Part shown: positions 26,152-34,188 of the stretch, piece by piece | Position numbering within the stretch: position 1 is the stretch's first letter | How the letters are laid out: every line of letters begins with the position of its first letter | Source: Dactylosporangium roseum | GTDB lineage: Bacteria; Actinomycetota; Actinomycetes; Mycobacteriales; Micromonosporaceae | Reading direction: 5' to 3' | Assembly (NCBI RefSeq): GCF_025264685.1 | Contig: NZ_CP073721.1 | Coordinates: 4,145,001 to 4,209,000 of the forward strand | Length of the DNA: 64,000 nucleotides | Translations under genes and position numbers: made by a program | Notes under the pieces: generated by a model | Database searches by the model: none | The model's input: the letters and a program-made list of their open reading frames with translations, nothing else | What the model was told of the DNA's origin: nothing

Positions 26152-26520
26152 ATGGCTGGTCTGGGAGAGCTCGAACGCGACATCATGGCGGAGCTGTGGG
26201 ACGCGGACGGCCCCCTGACCGTCCGGCAGGTCCACGAGCGGCTCAACCGGCACCGCGACATCGCGTACACCACCGTGATGACCGTCCTCGACCGCCTCGC
26301 CAAGAAGGGCGTCGTCGCCCAGCAGAAGGCCGACCGGGCGTACCGCTACACGGCCACGCAGACCCGCGAGGAGATGACCGCGGCGCTGATGCTCGACGCG
26401 CTCAGCGCGACCCCCGACGGCCCGGCCCGCGACGCGGCCCTCGCGCATTTCGTCGGACGGGTCGGTCCGGCCGGTGCGGCGGCGCTCGCCGCGGCGCTCA
26501 AAGCCGCCGAAAACCGGTGA
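26152..26520 (+). CDS. blaI: BlaI/MecI/CopY family transcriptional repressor
   Basis: A 122-residue winged-helix protein. MAGLGELERDIMAELWDADG, LTVRQVHERLNRHRDIAYTT and VMTVLDRLAKKGVV are the BlaI helices, and the C-terminal half is the dimerisation domain. In the classical system a membrane M56 protease inactivates BlaI by cleavage. Here the M56 gene overlaps the stop (GTGA), so the pair is intact, but the adjacent genes are cydA-B-DC rather than a beta-lactamase. Two BlaI boxes lie immediately upstream. The gene appears leaderless: no ribosome site precedes ATG 26152. Confidence 0.9.
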   Translation: MAGLGELERDIMAELWDADGPLTVRQVHERLNRHRDIAYTTVMTVLDRLAKKGVVAQQKADRAYRYTATQTREEMTAALMLDALSATPDGPARDAALAHFVGRVGPAGAAALAAALKAAENR

Positions 26521-27455
26521 CCGCGGTCCTGCTCGGTGCGCTCGGCCTGACCCTGTCACTGGTCGTGCCGGGGCCACTGGCCCGTGCCCGCTGGACCGCG
26601 CGGGCACCCGTCGCCGCGATCGTGCTCTGGCAGGCCGTCACACTCGCGGCCGTCCTGTGCGCCCTGGGCGTGGTCCTGGCCGGTCCGGAGGAACTCGTCC
26701 GCGCCGTGGGCGCCGGCGCCCACCTGGCGGTCGCCGCGCTCGCCGCCGCGCTCGCCGTCGCCGCCGTCATCGTCCTGCGCCTGCTGGTGTCCCTCGGGCA
26801 GGTGGCGTACCGGTCGCGGGTGCGCCGGGCCCGGCACCGCCTCCTCGCCGACCTGCTCCACCGGGCCGAGGAACGCGGCACCTTCGACGAGGACGTCCCG
26901 CCCGGCGCGTTGCGCGTCCTCGACGGCAACGTGCCGTTCGCGTACTGCCTGCCCGGCCGATCGCCCCGCATCGTGCTCAGTCAGGGCACCCTGCGGGTCC
27001 TGAGCACGCCGCAGGTGGCCGCGGTCCTGGCACACGAACGCGCCCACCTGCGCGCCCGCCACGACGTCGTGATGGAGTCGTTCACCGCCTTCTACCGGGC
27101 CGTGCCCGGGCCCCTGCGCAGCCGCGCCCCGCTCGACGCCGTGCACCTGCTGCTGGAGGCCGCCGCCGACGACGCCGCCCGCCGGCGGCACGGCACCCCG
27201 GCGCTGCGCGACGCACTGCTCGCCCTCGGCGGCTCCACCGACGCGCTGATGGCCGACATCGACCCGGAGGGTCAGAGCCGCGACGCGGAGCGGGAGCGCC
27301 GGTGGCGGCTCGACCGGCTCGCGCCCGGCGCCCCGGGCCCGGACCCGCTGCTCGGCGTCGCCGTGTGCGCCCTCGCCGCGGCGATCCTCGTGCTGCCCAC
27401 CGTCGTGCTGGTCGTGCCCTGGCTCGACCGGGCACTGCGGACCTGGCCGCTGTGA
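26517..27455 (+). CDS. M56 family membrane metalloprotease (BlaR1/MecR1-like without sensor domain)
   Basis: A 312-residue membrane protein with about four helices. The zinc protease motif HERAH is at 173-177 inside LAHERAHLRARHD. Unlike BlaR1 it has no extracellular penicillin-binding domain: the chain ends after the last helix (VLPTVVLVVPWLDRAL). So it belongs to the short M56 group found beside BlaI in many actinomycetes. Its likely target is the BlaI encoded just upstream. The signal it senses is unknown; given the neighbouring oxidase operon, a membrane or respiratory cue is a reasonable guess. Confidence 0.85.
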   Translation: MTAVLLGALGLTLSLVVPGPLARARWTARAPVAAIVLWQAVTLAAVLCALGVVLAGPEELVRAVGAGAHLAVAALAAALAVAAVIVLRLLVSLGQVAYRSRVRRARHRLLADLLHRAEERGTFDEDVPPGALRVLDGNVPFAYCLPGRSPRIVLSQGTLRVLSTPQVAAVLAHERAHLRARHDVVMESFTAFYRAVPGPLRSRAPLDAVHLLLEAAADDAARRRHGTPALRDALLALGGSTDALMADIDPEGQSRDAERERRWRLDRLAPGAPGPDPLLGVAVCALAAAILVLPTVVLVVPWLDRALRTWPL

Positions 27456-27478
27456 CCGCCGGTCCGGCGCCGACGTGG

Positions 27479-27514
27479 TCGGCGGTGCCCGCGCCGGGAT
27501 GCGGGCACCGCCGA
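27479..27514. terminator. Strong hairpin, likely bidirectional terminator
   Basis: A perfect 14-bp stem (27479-27492 with 27501-27514) encloses an 8-nt loop GCCGGGAT. It lies 23 bp after the M56 gene stop and just before a short minus-strand coding remnant, so it separates two converging transcripts. It lacks a T-run, as is common for actinomycete hairpin terminators. Confidence 0.7.
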
Positions 27515-27524
27515 GCCGGGTGCC

Positions 27525-27617
27525 TCAGCCGTTGAGGATGTCGTACGCGTCGGCGGGCGCCTCGATGACCGCCTTGCCGGTGAGCTGATCGACACCGCGC
27601 TGACGTGCGGCGATGTG
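27525..27617 (-). pseudogene. Possible C-terminal remnant of an unidentified gene
   Basis: The minus-strand frame ending at TGA 27525-27527 reads HIAARQRGVDQLTGKAVIEA and then PADAYDILNG. These 30 residues look protein-like and the frame ends right at a strong terminator hairpin. Further upstream the frame becomes Pro/Arg-rich and lacks a plausible start. It may be the tail of a gene lost when the GH5 region moved in. I cannot name the family. The rest of the gap up to 27847 shows only promoter-like sequence. Confidence 0.3.
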
Positions 27618-27847
27618 TTCGGGTGGCTTTGCGGGTGATTCGCCGGCCCGTACACTCGGCGGAGCGTCGCCGGGGCTCCCGGGCGTCCTTCGGGACTGTG
27701 GAGCTGCCCGGCGGCGAGGTGGCCGGTCGGCACTTGCCGGCATCTTCCCGGTGCACCGCCGCGGGCGAGGCCCGTTGTCCTGCCCGCCTCGTGGGCGTGG
27801 CGTCGCCCGCACGTTCCCGGTCAGCGACCGAAGCCGAGAGAGAATGC

Positions 27848-28879
27848 ATGAGAAAATCAACTGTTATCGTGGGAGCGGTGAGCGCCGCACTCATCGCGTT
27901 CGCGTTCGCCGCCGCCCAGCCGGCCCGGTCAGAGCGGTCAGAGCGGTCGGCGCAGTCACGGCAGTCGCCGCAGGACGGGGTCGGGCTGCACGTCAGCGGC
28001 AGGGACATCGTCGAGGCCGACGGCACCAGCTTCGTCATGCGCGGCGTCAGCCACCCGTATGCCTGGAAGAAGGATCAGCGCCGGTCGTTCGCCGACATCA
28101 AGGAGCTGGGCGCCAACTCGGTGCGGGTGGTGCTGACGAGCGACGTCGGCGCCGACGAGGTGGCCGGCGTCATCTCGACCTGCAAGCGGCACCGGCTCAT
28201 CTGCGTCCTGGAGAACCACGACACCACCGGATACGGCGACACCGACGGCGCCATCACGCTGGACGAGGCCGCCGACTACTGGACCGGGCTGAAGCGCGTG
28301 CTGGCCGGCCAGGAGCGCTACGTCGTGGTCAACATCGGCAACGAGCCGTACGGCAACAGCGACACCTCCGGATGGGCCGCCGCGACGAGCGGAGCGATCA
28401 GGAAGCTGCGCGACGCCGGGCTCAAGCATCTGATCATGGTCGACGGGCCGAACTGGGGACAGGACTGGTCGGGCATCATGCGCGGCAACGCGGCATCGGT
28501 GCTCGACAGCGACCCGCTGCGCAACATCGTGTTCTCCGTCCACATGTACGGCGCGTACGGCACCGCCGCGAAGGTCACCGACTACTACGACGCCTTCCGG
28601 AGTGCCGGGCTGCCGCTGGTGGTCGGCGAGTTCGGGTGGAAGCACACCGACGGCGACGTGGACGAGGACACCATCATCAACGAGGCGCAGTCCCGCGGGA
28701 TCGGCTACCTGGGCTGGTCATGGAGCGGCAACAGCGGCGGCGTCGAGTACCTCGACACGGCGACCGGCTTCGACCCCGGACGGTTGACCGAATGGGGCCG
28801 GCGCCTCTTCAACGGCGCCAACGGCATCAGGGCGACCTCGAAGGAGGCCACCGTGTACGGCGGCTCGCCGGCCGACTGA
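27848..28879 (+). CDS. Secreted GH5 family glycoside hydrolase (cellulase/mannanase type)
   Basis: A 343-residue exported enzyme. The signal peptide is residues 1-24. A short Ser/Glu/Arg repeat (RSERSERSAQSRQS) follows as linker. The TIM barrel shows VMRGVSHPYAW, NSVRVVLTSDVG, VVVNIGNEPYG with the acid/base E166, VFSVHMYGAYG (H232, Y234) and LPLVVGEFGW with the nucleophile E261. No carbohydrate-binding module is present. ATG 27848 has GAGAGA upstream. The stop is 24 bp from the end of a convergent GT2 glycosyltransferase gene, which may be a functional partner. Confidence 0.9.
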   Translation: MRKSTVIVGAVSAALIAFAFAAAQPARSERSERSAQSRQSPQDGVGLHVSGRDIVEADGTSFVMRGVSHPYAWKKDQRRSFADIKELGANSVRVVLTSDVGADEVAGVISTCKRHRLICVLENHDTTGYGDTDGAITLDEAADYWTGLKRVLAGQERYVVVNIGNEPYGNSDTSGWAAATSGAIRKLRDAGLKHLIMVDGPNWGQDWSGIMRGNAASVLDSDPLRNIVFSVHMYGAYGTAAKVTDYYDAFRSAGLPLVVGEFGWKHTDGDVDEDTIINEAQSRGIGYLGWSWSGNSGGVEYLDTATGFDPGRLTEWGRRLFNGANGIRATSKEATVYGGSPAD

Positions 28880-28903
28880 CCCGGTCCTGCCCGGACGCCG
28901 GTG

Positions 28904-30442
28904 TCATGACGGCTTTGCGATGACCGTGAACCTGTTCTCGGTGCGACGGGCGAACTTCACGAATCCGCGCAACCCCGGGACGCCCTCCAGCAACCCGAAC
29001 ATCGGAATCAGCAGGACCACGGCCAGCGGCTCCCACCACTTGCGCCGGTCGTCGTTGGAGACCCCGGCATTGATCCGCAGGCCCTCCCAGTACATCCAGA
29101 TCGTGTAGGCCATGTTCAGCGCCCAGAACGGAATGACGACGAGCGTTACCGGAGACGTGTTGGGGTCGGCGACAAGAATGGCGATGAGCAGCACCACCCC
29201 GACATTCTGGATCGGGCCGACCACCCACGACAGCACCGAGTATCCGAGCAGCAGCCGGTTCCGCAGTTGCAGCGACCGGTCGAACACCAGGGCCGCCAGG
29301 CCCCAGGACCAGCGCTCGCGCTGGTGGAAGAAGTCGTGCAGGCTGGCCGGCGACGCGCCGTAACACCGCCCGCCGAACCAGGCGCTGCGGCCCTCGTAGC
29401 GAGCACTGAAGATCAGTGCGAACTGGGCGTCCTCGACGAGGCTCCGCGGGCCGAAGTCCCAGCCGATCGTCGCCTCGATCGAGGCCCGCACCAGCAGCAG
29501 TTCACCATGCACGCCCGCGCGGGGCGTGCCACTGCCGGTCCAGGCCGAGAAGCGCCCCACGTCCTCGGCGGGCCGGACCGAGTCCGCGAGCCAGATGAGC
29601 CTGTTCACGGCGTATTCGCGCGGGTACGTCAGGATGCCCTGGGCCAGGTGCTTCGCGTCGCGGCCGGCGTCGTCCTGCTCCGCGATGAACCGCGCCATGG
29701 CCAGGGCGGTGTCGGGGCCGACACCCGTGTCGTCGTCCATGTGCAGCACCCACACGTCGTCGCGGTTATCGCGCTCCCGGATCCGCAGTTCATGCGAATA
29801 GTGGGTGGCCCGCGCCTTGAACCTCGTCCCGTTGGCGGTGCGGTACCGCCTCGGCACCGTGACCAGCCGAATCAGCTCGTTCCCGGCGGCCAGCCCGGCG
29901 ATGCGGTCCGCCGCCTCACATCCCTCGTCGATGACGAGGTCGATCCGGAGCCGGGGGAAACACCTGGGCAGATAGGCGATGTAGGACAGGACCGAACGTT
30001 CGAGCGCGGGGTAGGTGTCGTGCCGGCCGATGGTAGGGACGACGACGATCAGGAAATCCTCGCTTCTCGTCAGCCCGTGACCGGACCATCGGGCCTCCGA
30101 CTCGCGCAGTGCCTTGCGCGTCCGTCGTATGCCGACCATTCCGGTGAGCGTCGTGAAAATGGGCCACGTCCACAGCACCGTCAATGGCCAGCTCAGCACG
30201 CCGGTGAATTCGTCGGTGAGCCAGAAGTCGGTCACCACGATGACCAGATAGGAGAGAACGAGCGGCAAGTAGGCCGGCCTCCAGCGAGTGAGCCTGCGGT
30301 GCAGTTCGCGCGCCTGCCACGGGCCGAACAAGGTCCGCGCGACCCGGGTCTGCCCCTCGCTCGGCGCTTCCCGGCCCGCGGCCCAGGCGTCGCAATCAAG
30401 CCAGGCGTCCCAATCCGGAGGGACAGCTTTCGGTCCTCCCAT
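28904..30442 (-). CDS. Membrane glycosyltransferase family 2 (egghead-like)
   Basis: A 512-residue polytopic enzyme. Two helices at about 58-105 precede the catalytic domain: FLIVVVPTIGRHDTY, nucleotide/metal motif HMDDDTG (DDD 236-238), base SLVEDAQF (ED 337-338) and acceptor motif QRERW (374-378). Four or five helices follow. The spacing and the WSWGL context resemble egghead/BRE-3 mannosyltransferases and the processive GT2 group. It probably makes a beta-linked glycan or glycolipid at the inner face of the membrane. ATG 30442 has GGGGAG upstream; a frame extension to 30874 is not supported. Confidence 0.87.
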   Translation of the reverse strand: MGGPKAVPPDWDAWLDCDAWAAGREAPSEGQTRVARTLFGPWQARELHRRLTRWRPAYLPLVLSYLVIVVTDFWLTDEFTGVLSWPLTVLWTWPIFTTLTGMVGIRRTRKALRESEARWSGHGLTRSEDFLIVVVPTIGRHDTYPALERSVLSYIAYLPRCFPRLRIDLVIDEGCEAADRIAGLAAGNELIRLVTVPRRYRTANGTRFKARATHYSHELRIRERDNRDDVWVLHMDDDTGVGPDTALAMARFIAEQDDAGRDAKHLAQGILTYPREYAVNRLIWLADSVRPAEDVGRFSAWTGSGTPRAGVHGELLLVRASIEATIGWDFGPRSLVEDAQFALIFSARYEGRSAWFGGRCYGASPASLHDFFHQRERWSWGLAALVFDRSLQLRNRLLLGYSVLSWVVGPIQNVGVVLLIAILVADPNTSPVTLVVIPFWALNMAYTIWMYWEGLRINAGVSNDDRRKWWEPLAVVLLIPMFGLLEGVPGLRGFVKFARRTENRFTVIAKPS

Positions 30443-30685
30443 GTTCGTTTCTCCCCTGCGCTCGTAGTTGTCGCCGGGCAATGAGCAGCTACCCGTGGAC
30501 AGTTCGACCAATCCGGCGTGGGGGAGCCGGGCACTCACCCGCTCCGCCGGCCGTGCGGACCGGAATTCCGTTCGTGCGGCGGACCGGGAAATACCACTCG
30601 GATTCCTGATCCGGAGCTGCGGAATCGGTACGCGAAGCCGGTATCCTGAGCAGGCAGCGTTGTGTGCGGATGCTCGCCCGCCGCG

Positions 30686-30914
30686 ATGCCGGCGTGGTTG
30701 CGGGAGATCGTCGCGCAGGTCGACGACGCCCACGGTCGTGGGGGTGGAGTTGCCGACGAGGTCCATGCGGGTGCAGTACCACGTCGGCGACGGGCCGCTG
30801 GTCGCCGTGGCGCGGCGGCTGACGGCCCGCGCGAGCCCCGGCGGGGTCGCGGCGCGGCTCGCCGGCGAGATCACCGCCGCGCTCGCCGAACCGATCGAGG
30901 TTGCCGGTGCCTGA
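30686..30914 (+). pseudogene. Possible frameshifted small gene
   Basis: An ATG at 30686 opens MPAWLREIVAQVDDAHGRG. A different frame then reads VVGVELPTRSMRVQYHVGDG and ends AARLAGEITAALAEPIEVAGA at TGA 30912-30914. Together they resemble one protein of about 75 residues split by a frameshift near 30735. Family unknown. Everything else between 30443 and 30920 appears non-coding. Confidence 0.25.
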
Positions 30915-30920
30915 CCGCCG

Positions 30921-32120
30921 TCAGCGCGGCGCCGGCCAGGGCAGGTCCGGCTCCACCGGCCTGCTGTAGTCCACGCCCGGTACGTCGAATCCGTAGAGAT
31001 TGCGGTACTGCGTCCGGAACCAGTCGACGTCCGCCAGCTCCGCGACGGTCGCGGGCGTGATCGCCGCCCACCGTTCGGCGACCTTCGCCTGCACCGCCGG
31101 ATCCAGCTCCCAGCGGTCCAGCCGGATGCGTCCCGCCTCGTCCAGGTCGAACGGGCGCGCGCCGGTGAGCTGATCCCACAGCCGCACCGACTGCTCGACC
31201 GGAGACTGGAAGCGCTCCGCCAGCACGGCGCGCAGGACCCCGACGTACAGCGCGATGCCGGGGATCGCGGTCGCGGCCTGCGTCACCGCCGCCCCGTTGA
31301 CCGACGTCAACGCTCGGCCGCCCACGGCCGACAACCTGTCGCTGAGGCCGTCGGCGGTGGCCTCGAGGTGCGCCTTGGCCGCGCCGATCGTGCCGTCACG
31401 GTAGATCGCCGACGTCAGGGCCGAGCCGATGTAGGACAGGGCGACCGTGCGGAATCCGTCGCGCAGCAGGTCCCGCTCGGCCAGCGCGGTGATCCAGCGG
31501 GACCAGTCCTCGCCGCCCATGACCCGCACCGTCGCGGCCGCCTCGGCGTCGTCCGCGGGCTCCGCACCGATCTCCCGGAGCGCCGGCGTGCCGTCGCCGT
31601 CGAACTCCAGGGTCTTGGTGGTGTGCGCCGCGCCCAATGGCTTGATCACCGACTGGTACGTGATCCCGGTGCGGGGATCGGTCCGCCGGGGCGCGGCGAC
31701 GCTGTAGACGAGGTGGTCCAGCCCGCCGAAGCGCTTGGCGATGAGGTCCAGCACGTCGGTCTTCGTGGTGTCGGCGAAGGCGTCGGCGTTGACGAACGAG
31801 AAGTCGCAGCCGAGCTCGCCGGCGATCGCGTCGGTCGCGATGGTGCGGTACCAGCCGGCCGTCGCGGTGCGCCGCCCGGGCGGCCGCTCGAAACCGATGC
31901 CCACGCCGCGGATGCCGTGCCGCGCCAGGCCCACGACGGTGGCGGCCAGGCCGTAGCCCGCGCTGGATCCGATGATCAGGGCGACCGGCCCGTCCGCCGG
32001 CGGCCGCGCCGGCGGCCCGGCCTCCGCCCGCATCTGCGTGACGCTCCGGAAACAACCGCCGGGATGCGAGTCGAGCAGGAGGAAGCCACGTCCGGCCGGG
32101 CTCACGATGCGTTCAGACAC
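30921..32120 (-). CDS. fabV: Trans-2-enoyl-CoA/enoyl-ACP reductase FabV
   Basis: A 399-residue NADH-dependent reductase, the usual FabV length. IVSPAGRGFLLLDSHPGGC (5-23) is the N-terminal hallmark. The nucleotide loop is IIGSSAGYGLA (49-59). The catalytic Tyr-x8-Lys of FabV is YRDGTIGAAK (Y240, K249), with a further SYIGS at 229-233. It catalyses the last step of fatty-acid elongation; FabV enzymes are usually triclosan-insensitive. GTG 32120 follows AGAAGG. No other fatty-acid gene is adjacent. Confidence 0.94.
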   Translation of the reverse strand: MSERIVSPAGRGFLLLDSHPGGCFRSVTQMRAEAGPPARPPADGPVALIIGSSAGYGLAATVVGLARHGIRGVGIGFERPPGRRTATAGWYRTIATDAIAGELGCDFSFVNADAFADTTKTDVLDLIAKRFGGLDHLVYSVAAPRRTDPRTGITYQSVIKPLGAAHTTKTLEFDGDGTPALREIGAEPADDAEAAATVRVMGGEDWSRWITALAERDLLRDGFRTVALSYIGSALTSAIYRDGTIGAAKAHLEATADGLSDRLSAVGGRALTSVNGAAVTQAATAIPGIALYVGVLRAVLAERFQSPVEQSVRLWDQLTGARPFDLDEAGRIRLDRWELDPAVQAKVAERWAAITPATVAELADVDWFRTQYRNLYGFDVPGVDYSRPVEPDLPWPAPR

Positions 32121-32735
32121 TGGCGACCCTTCTGACTGGGACGAACAAGCAGCCACATCGTGTCACGACCGGTCACAGCGGCGCGCCGATACACAGGTGA
32201 GAACGCCGCCGCGACCCGGTGCCGGGCGCCGTGGCCACCGGCGCGACGAGGGCGGGGGCAAAGATCACCCCGTTCGTCGGGCCGCGAGCGCGCTGCGCCT
32301 GATGATCGCGGAGCAGTGTTGTGACCCCGGGGTCAAGGCCGCGGAGCCAAGCCCACCAGCTCCCGTGCCGACCCCGGGCGGGGCCGACGATTCGGGCGCG
32401 GGGCCTCGGGGCGTCGCCACCGAGATCCACCGCCGTGCCGCTCGACTTCAGATCATGGGAAAGACGTGGCTGCCCCGACAGCCAGATCTTTCCCATGATC
32501 ATGGATTTGCCCGGCCGGAGCGCGCCGGTCCGGGGCCGGCGGTGACCGCGAGCGGCGGACAGCCGCCCGCACGACCGTACGGCTTCTCCGCGCGGCCTTC
32601 GAGCCCGGCGACACCGATGGTCCGCGATCACGTGTGGACACCCGCGGCCACGGCCGGTCCCCGCGACGGGTTATCGGCCGGGTGGTTGTGCGCTCCGGCG
32701 CGGGGACCGGCCGTGGCCGGCGGCACGATGGTGCG
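32121..32735. other. 615-bp intergenic region with palindromes
   Basis: No gene is supported between the divergent fabV and the small ORF at 32736. A perfect 14-nt palindrome TGACCCCGGGGTCA occurs at 32321-32334. The second copy of the 50-nt dispersed palindrome lies at 32451-32500. The rest is GC-rich without coding periodicity that I can defend. Confidence 0.5.
32451..32500. repeat. Dispersed palindrome, copy 2
   Basis: Perfect 14-bp arms (32451-32464 and 32487-32500) around a 22-nt centre with inner stem GGCTG (32468-32472) / CAGCC (32479-32483) and loop CCCCGA. Arms and spacing match copy 1 at 6914-6969, but the loop is its reverse complement (TCGGGG there). It lies between divergently transcribed genes, so it is not acting as a terminator here. 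Confidence 0.8.
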
Positions 32736-32930
32736 GTGGAGGAGTATCGGGAGATCGTGTCGGACGTCCGCACGACCGCCGGCGGGGCGCAGGCCTGGGT
32801 CGAGATGAACCTCTCCGGCTACCTGACCGAGCGGTGCACCGGATGCGGCGCCGACGAGGACGCGGTCGCGCTGGCGGAGGCGCTGCGGTGGCTGACCGAG
32901 CATGCGCCGGCGTGCACCGCCAGGCGCTAA
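32736..32930 (+). CDS. Small cytosolic protein, unknown function
   Basis: A 64-residue protein from GTG 32736. It reads VEEYREIVSDVRTTAGGAQA and continues with a CTGCG motif and helical LAEALRWLTEHAPAC. The Cys residues (CxxCG plus a late C) might bind metal. It has no ribosome site and could be leaderless. Its TAA (32928-32930) overlaps the stop of the convergent CDF exporter gene by 4 nt. No family recognised. Confidence 0.5.
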   Translation: MEEYREIVSDVRTTAGGAQAWVEMNLSGYLTERCTGCGADEDAVALAEALRWLTEHAPACTARR

Positions 32931-33847
32931 GGGTGGGTGCGGTGCTCGTGGTCGGCGTGGCCGGCCGGCTCGAGCTGGAACGTGGAGTGCTCGACGTCGA
33001 AGTGTCCGGCCAGGCAGGCCTGAAGGGCGTCGAGCAGTTGCGGGGCATGGCCGTCGTGGAAACAGGAGTCGTCGACGACGACGTGGGCGGTGAGGACGGG
33101 CAGTCCTGAGGTGACGGCGTGGACGTGGAGGTCGTGCACGCCCCGCACGTGGTCGAGGCCGGTGATGTGGGACCGGATCCGGTCGAGGTCGACCCCGGCC
33201 GGTGCGGCTTCGAGCAGCACGTCGACCGCCTCGCGCAGCAGCCGCACCGCGCGCGGGACGATGACGAGGCCGATGAGGATCGACACGATCGGGTCCGCGC
33301 GGGTGAACCCGGTAGCGGCGATCACGGCGGCCGCGGCGAGGACGCCGGCCGACGTCGCGGTGTCGGTGGCGACCTCGAGGAACGCGCCCCGCAGGTTGAG
33401 GCTGGCATCCCGGGCCCGGTAGAGCAGCGCGACCCCGGCCAGGTTGCCGAGCAGGCCGGCGACGGCGAAGACCGCCATGCCGCCGGGCTCGACGGCGGCC
33501 GGTTCGAGCAGGCGGCGCACGCCCTCGACGAACACGTAGACGCCCATCCCGGCCAGCGCGAGGCCGTTGACCGCGGCGGCGAGGATCTCCGCGCGTGCCC
33601 AGCCGAACGTGCGCTGTCCGGAGGCGGGCCGGGCCGCCAGCACCGCCGCGCCGAGCGCGAGGGCGACCCCACCGGCATCGGCCAGGACGTGCCCGGCGTC
33701 GGCGAGCAGGGCCAGGCTGCCGGTGACGACCGCGCCGACGACCTGGACGGCGAAGACCACCACCGACACGGCGAGCGCGCCCGCGAGCGCCCGCCGGTGC
33801 CGCCCGGTCGCGGTCACGGGTTGGCCGTGTCCGTGTCCGTGGCCCAT
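32927..33847 (-). CDS. Cation diffusion facilitator metal exporter (CzcD/ZitB type)
   Basis: A 306-residue six-helix exporter for Zn2+ or similar divalent metals in exchange for protons. The N-terminus MGHGHGHGQP is His-rich. TM2 contains LLADAGHVLADAGG, the HxxxD transport site, and TM5 has FLEVATDTATSAG, the second site (D in the ATDT turn). The cytoplasmic ferredoxin-like domain (GLDHVRGVHDLHVHAVTSG to HSTFQLEPAGHADHEHRTHP) has the metal-binding His pairs of the family. ATG 33847 is chosen at the His-rich start. An AT-rich palindromic promoter lies upstream. Confidence 0.92.
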   Translation of the reverse strand: MGHGHGHGQPVTATGRHRRALAGALAVSVVVFAVQVVGAVVTGSLALLADAGHVLADAGGVALALGAAVLAARPASGQRTFGWARAEILAAAVNGLALAGMGVYVFVEGVRRLLEPAAVEPGGMAVFAVAGLLGNLAGVALLYRARDASLNLRGAFLEVATDTATSAGVLAAAAVIAATGFTRADPIVSILIGLVIVPRAVRLLREAVDVLLEAAPAGVDLDRIRSHITGLDHVRGVHDLHVHAVTSGLPVLTAHVVVDDSCFHDGHAPQLLDALQACLAGHFDVEHSTFQLEPAGHADHEHRTHP

Positions 33848-33882
33848 CAGCGGGCCGTCCCGGGAGCGGCGGTCGGCAGAAT

Positions 33883-33910
33883 CATGTTCACATGCGCATA
33901 CTAATATGTG
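33883..33910. promoter_or_regulatory. AT-rich palindromic promoter of the CDF exporter
   Basis: CATGTTCACATG (33883-33894) is a perfect 5-2-5 inverted repeat. Overlapping it, CACAT...ATGTG (33889-33893 and 33906-33910) forms a wider dyad. On the minus strand TAGTAT (33903-33898) is a good -10. The patch is strikingly AT-rich for this DNA. Operators of ArsR/SmtB-type metal sensors have this character, but no such regulator gene is in the window. Confidence 0.5.
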
Positions 33911-34016
33911 TTGGCCGGCGGGCGCCAGGCGGTCGTCGGGGGCAGGCTCGGCGTGCCGGTTGGCACCTCGACCGCCCGGACTCGGGATCGTGATGCGGCC
34001 GGAGTCACGTGCCGGA

Positions 34017-34133
34017 TCACGGCTCGGGGACGGCGGGCCGCCGGCCGCGCCACTTGGTGGCGTACGGCAGCACGAACAGGTACAGACCGGTGAACAGCAG
34101 CAAGGCGAGGGGGACCAGCGGCACGTACGACAC
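34017..34133 (-). CDS. Putative 38-residue membrane peptide
   Basis: The frame from GTG 34133 reads VSYVPLVPLALLLFTGLYLF, followed by VLPYATKWRGRRPAVPEP, i.e. one hydrophobic helix and a basic cytoplasmic tail (positive-inside). GGAGGAG lies about 12 bases upstream, a little far. It follows the nitroreductase-like gene by 55 bp on the same strand and may be the last gene of that operon, perhaps anchoring one of its products. It is too short for standard gene calling. Confidence 0.5.
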   Translation of the reverse strand: MSYVPLVPLALLLFTGLYLFVLPYATKWRGRRPAVPEP

Positions 34134-34188
34134 CCAGACGACAGGCTCCTCCCGCGCCAGGGCGATGCCCGAATCCTGACCGGTCCGG

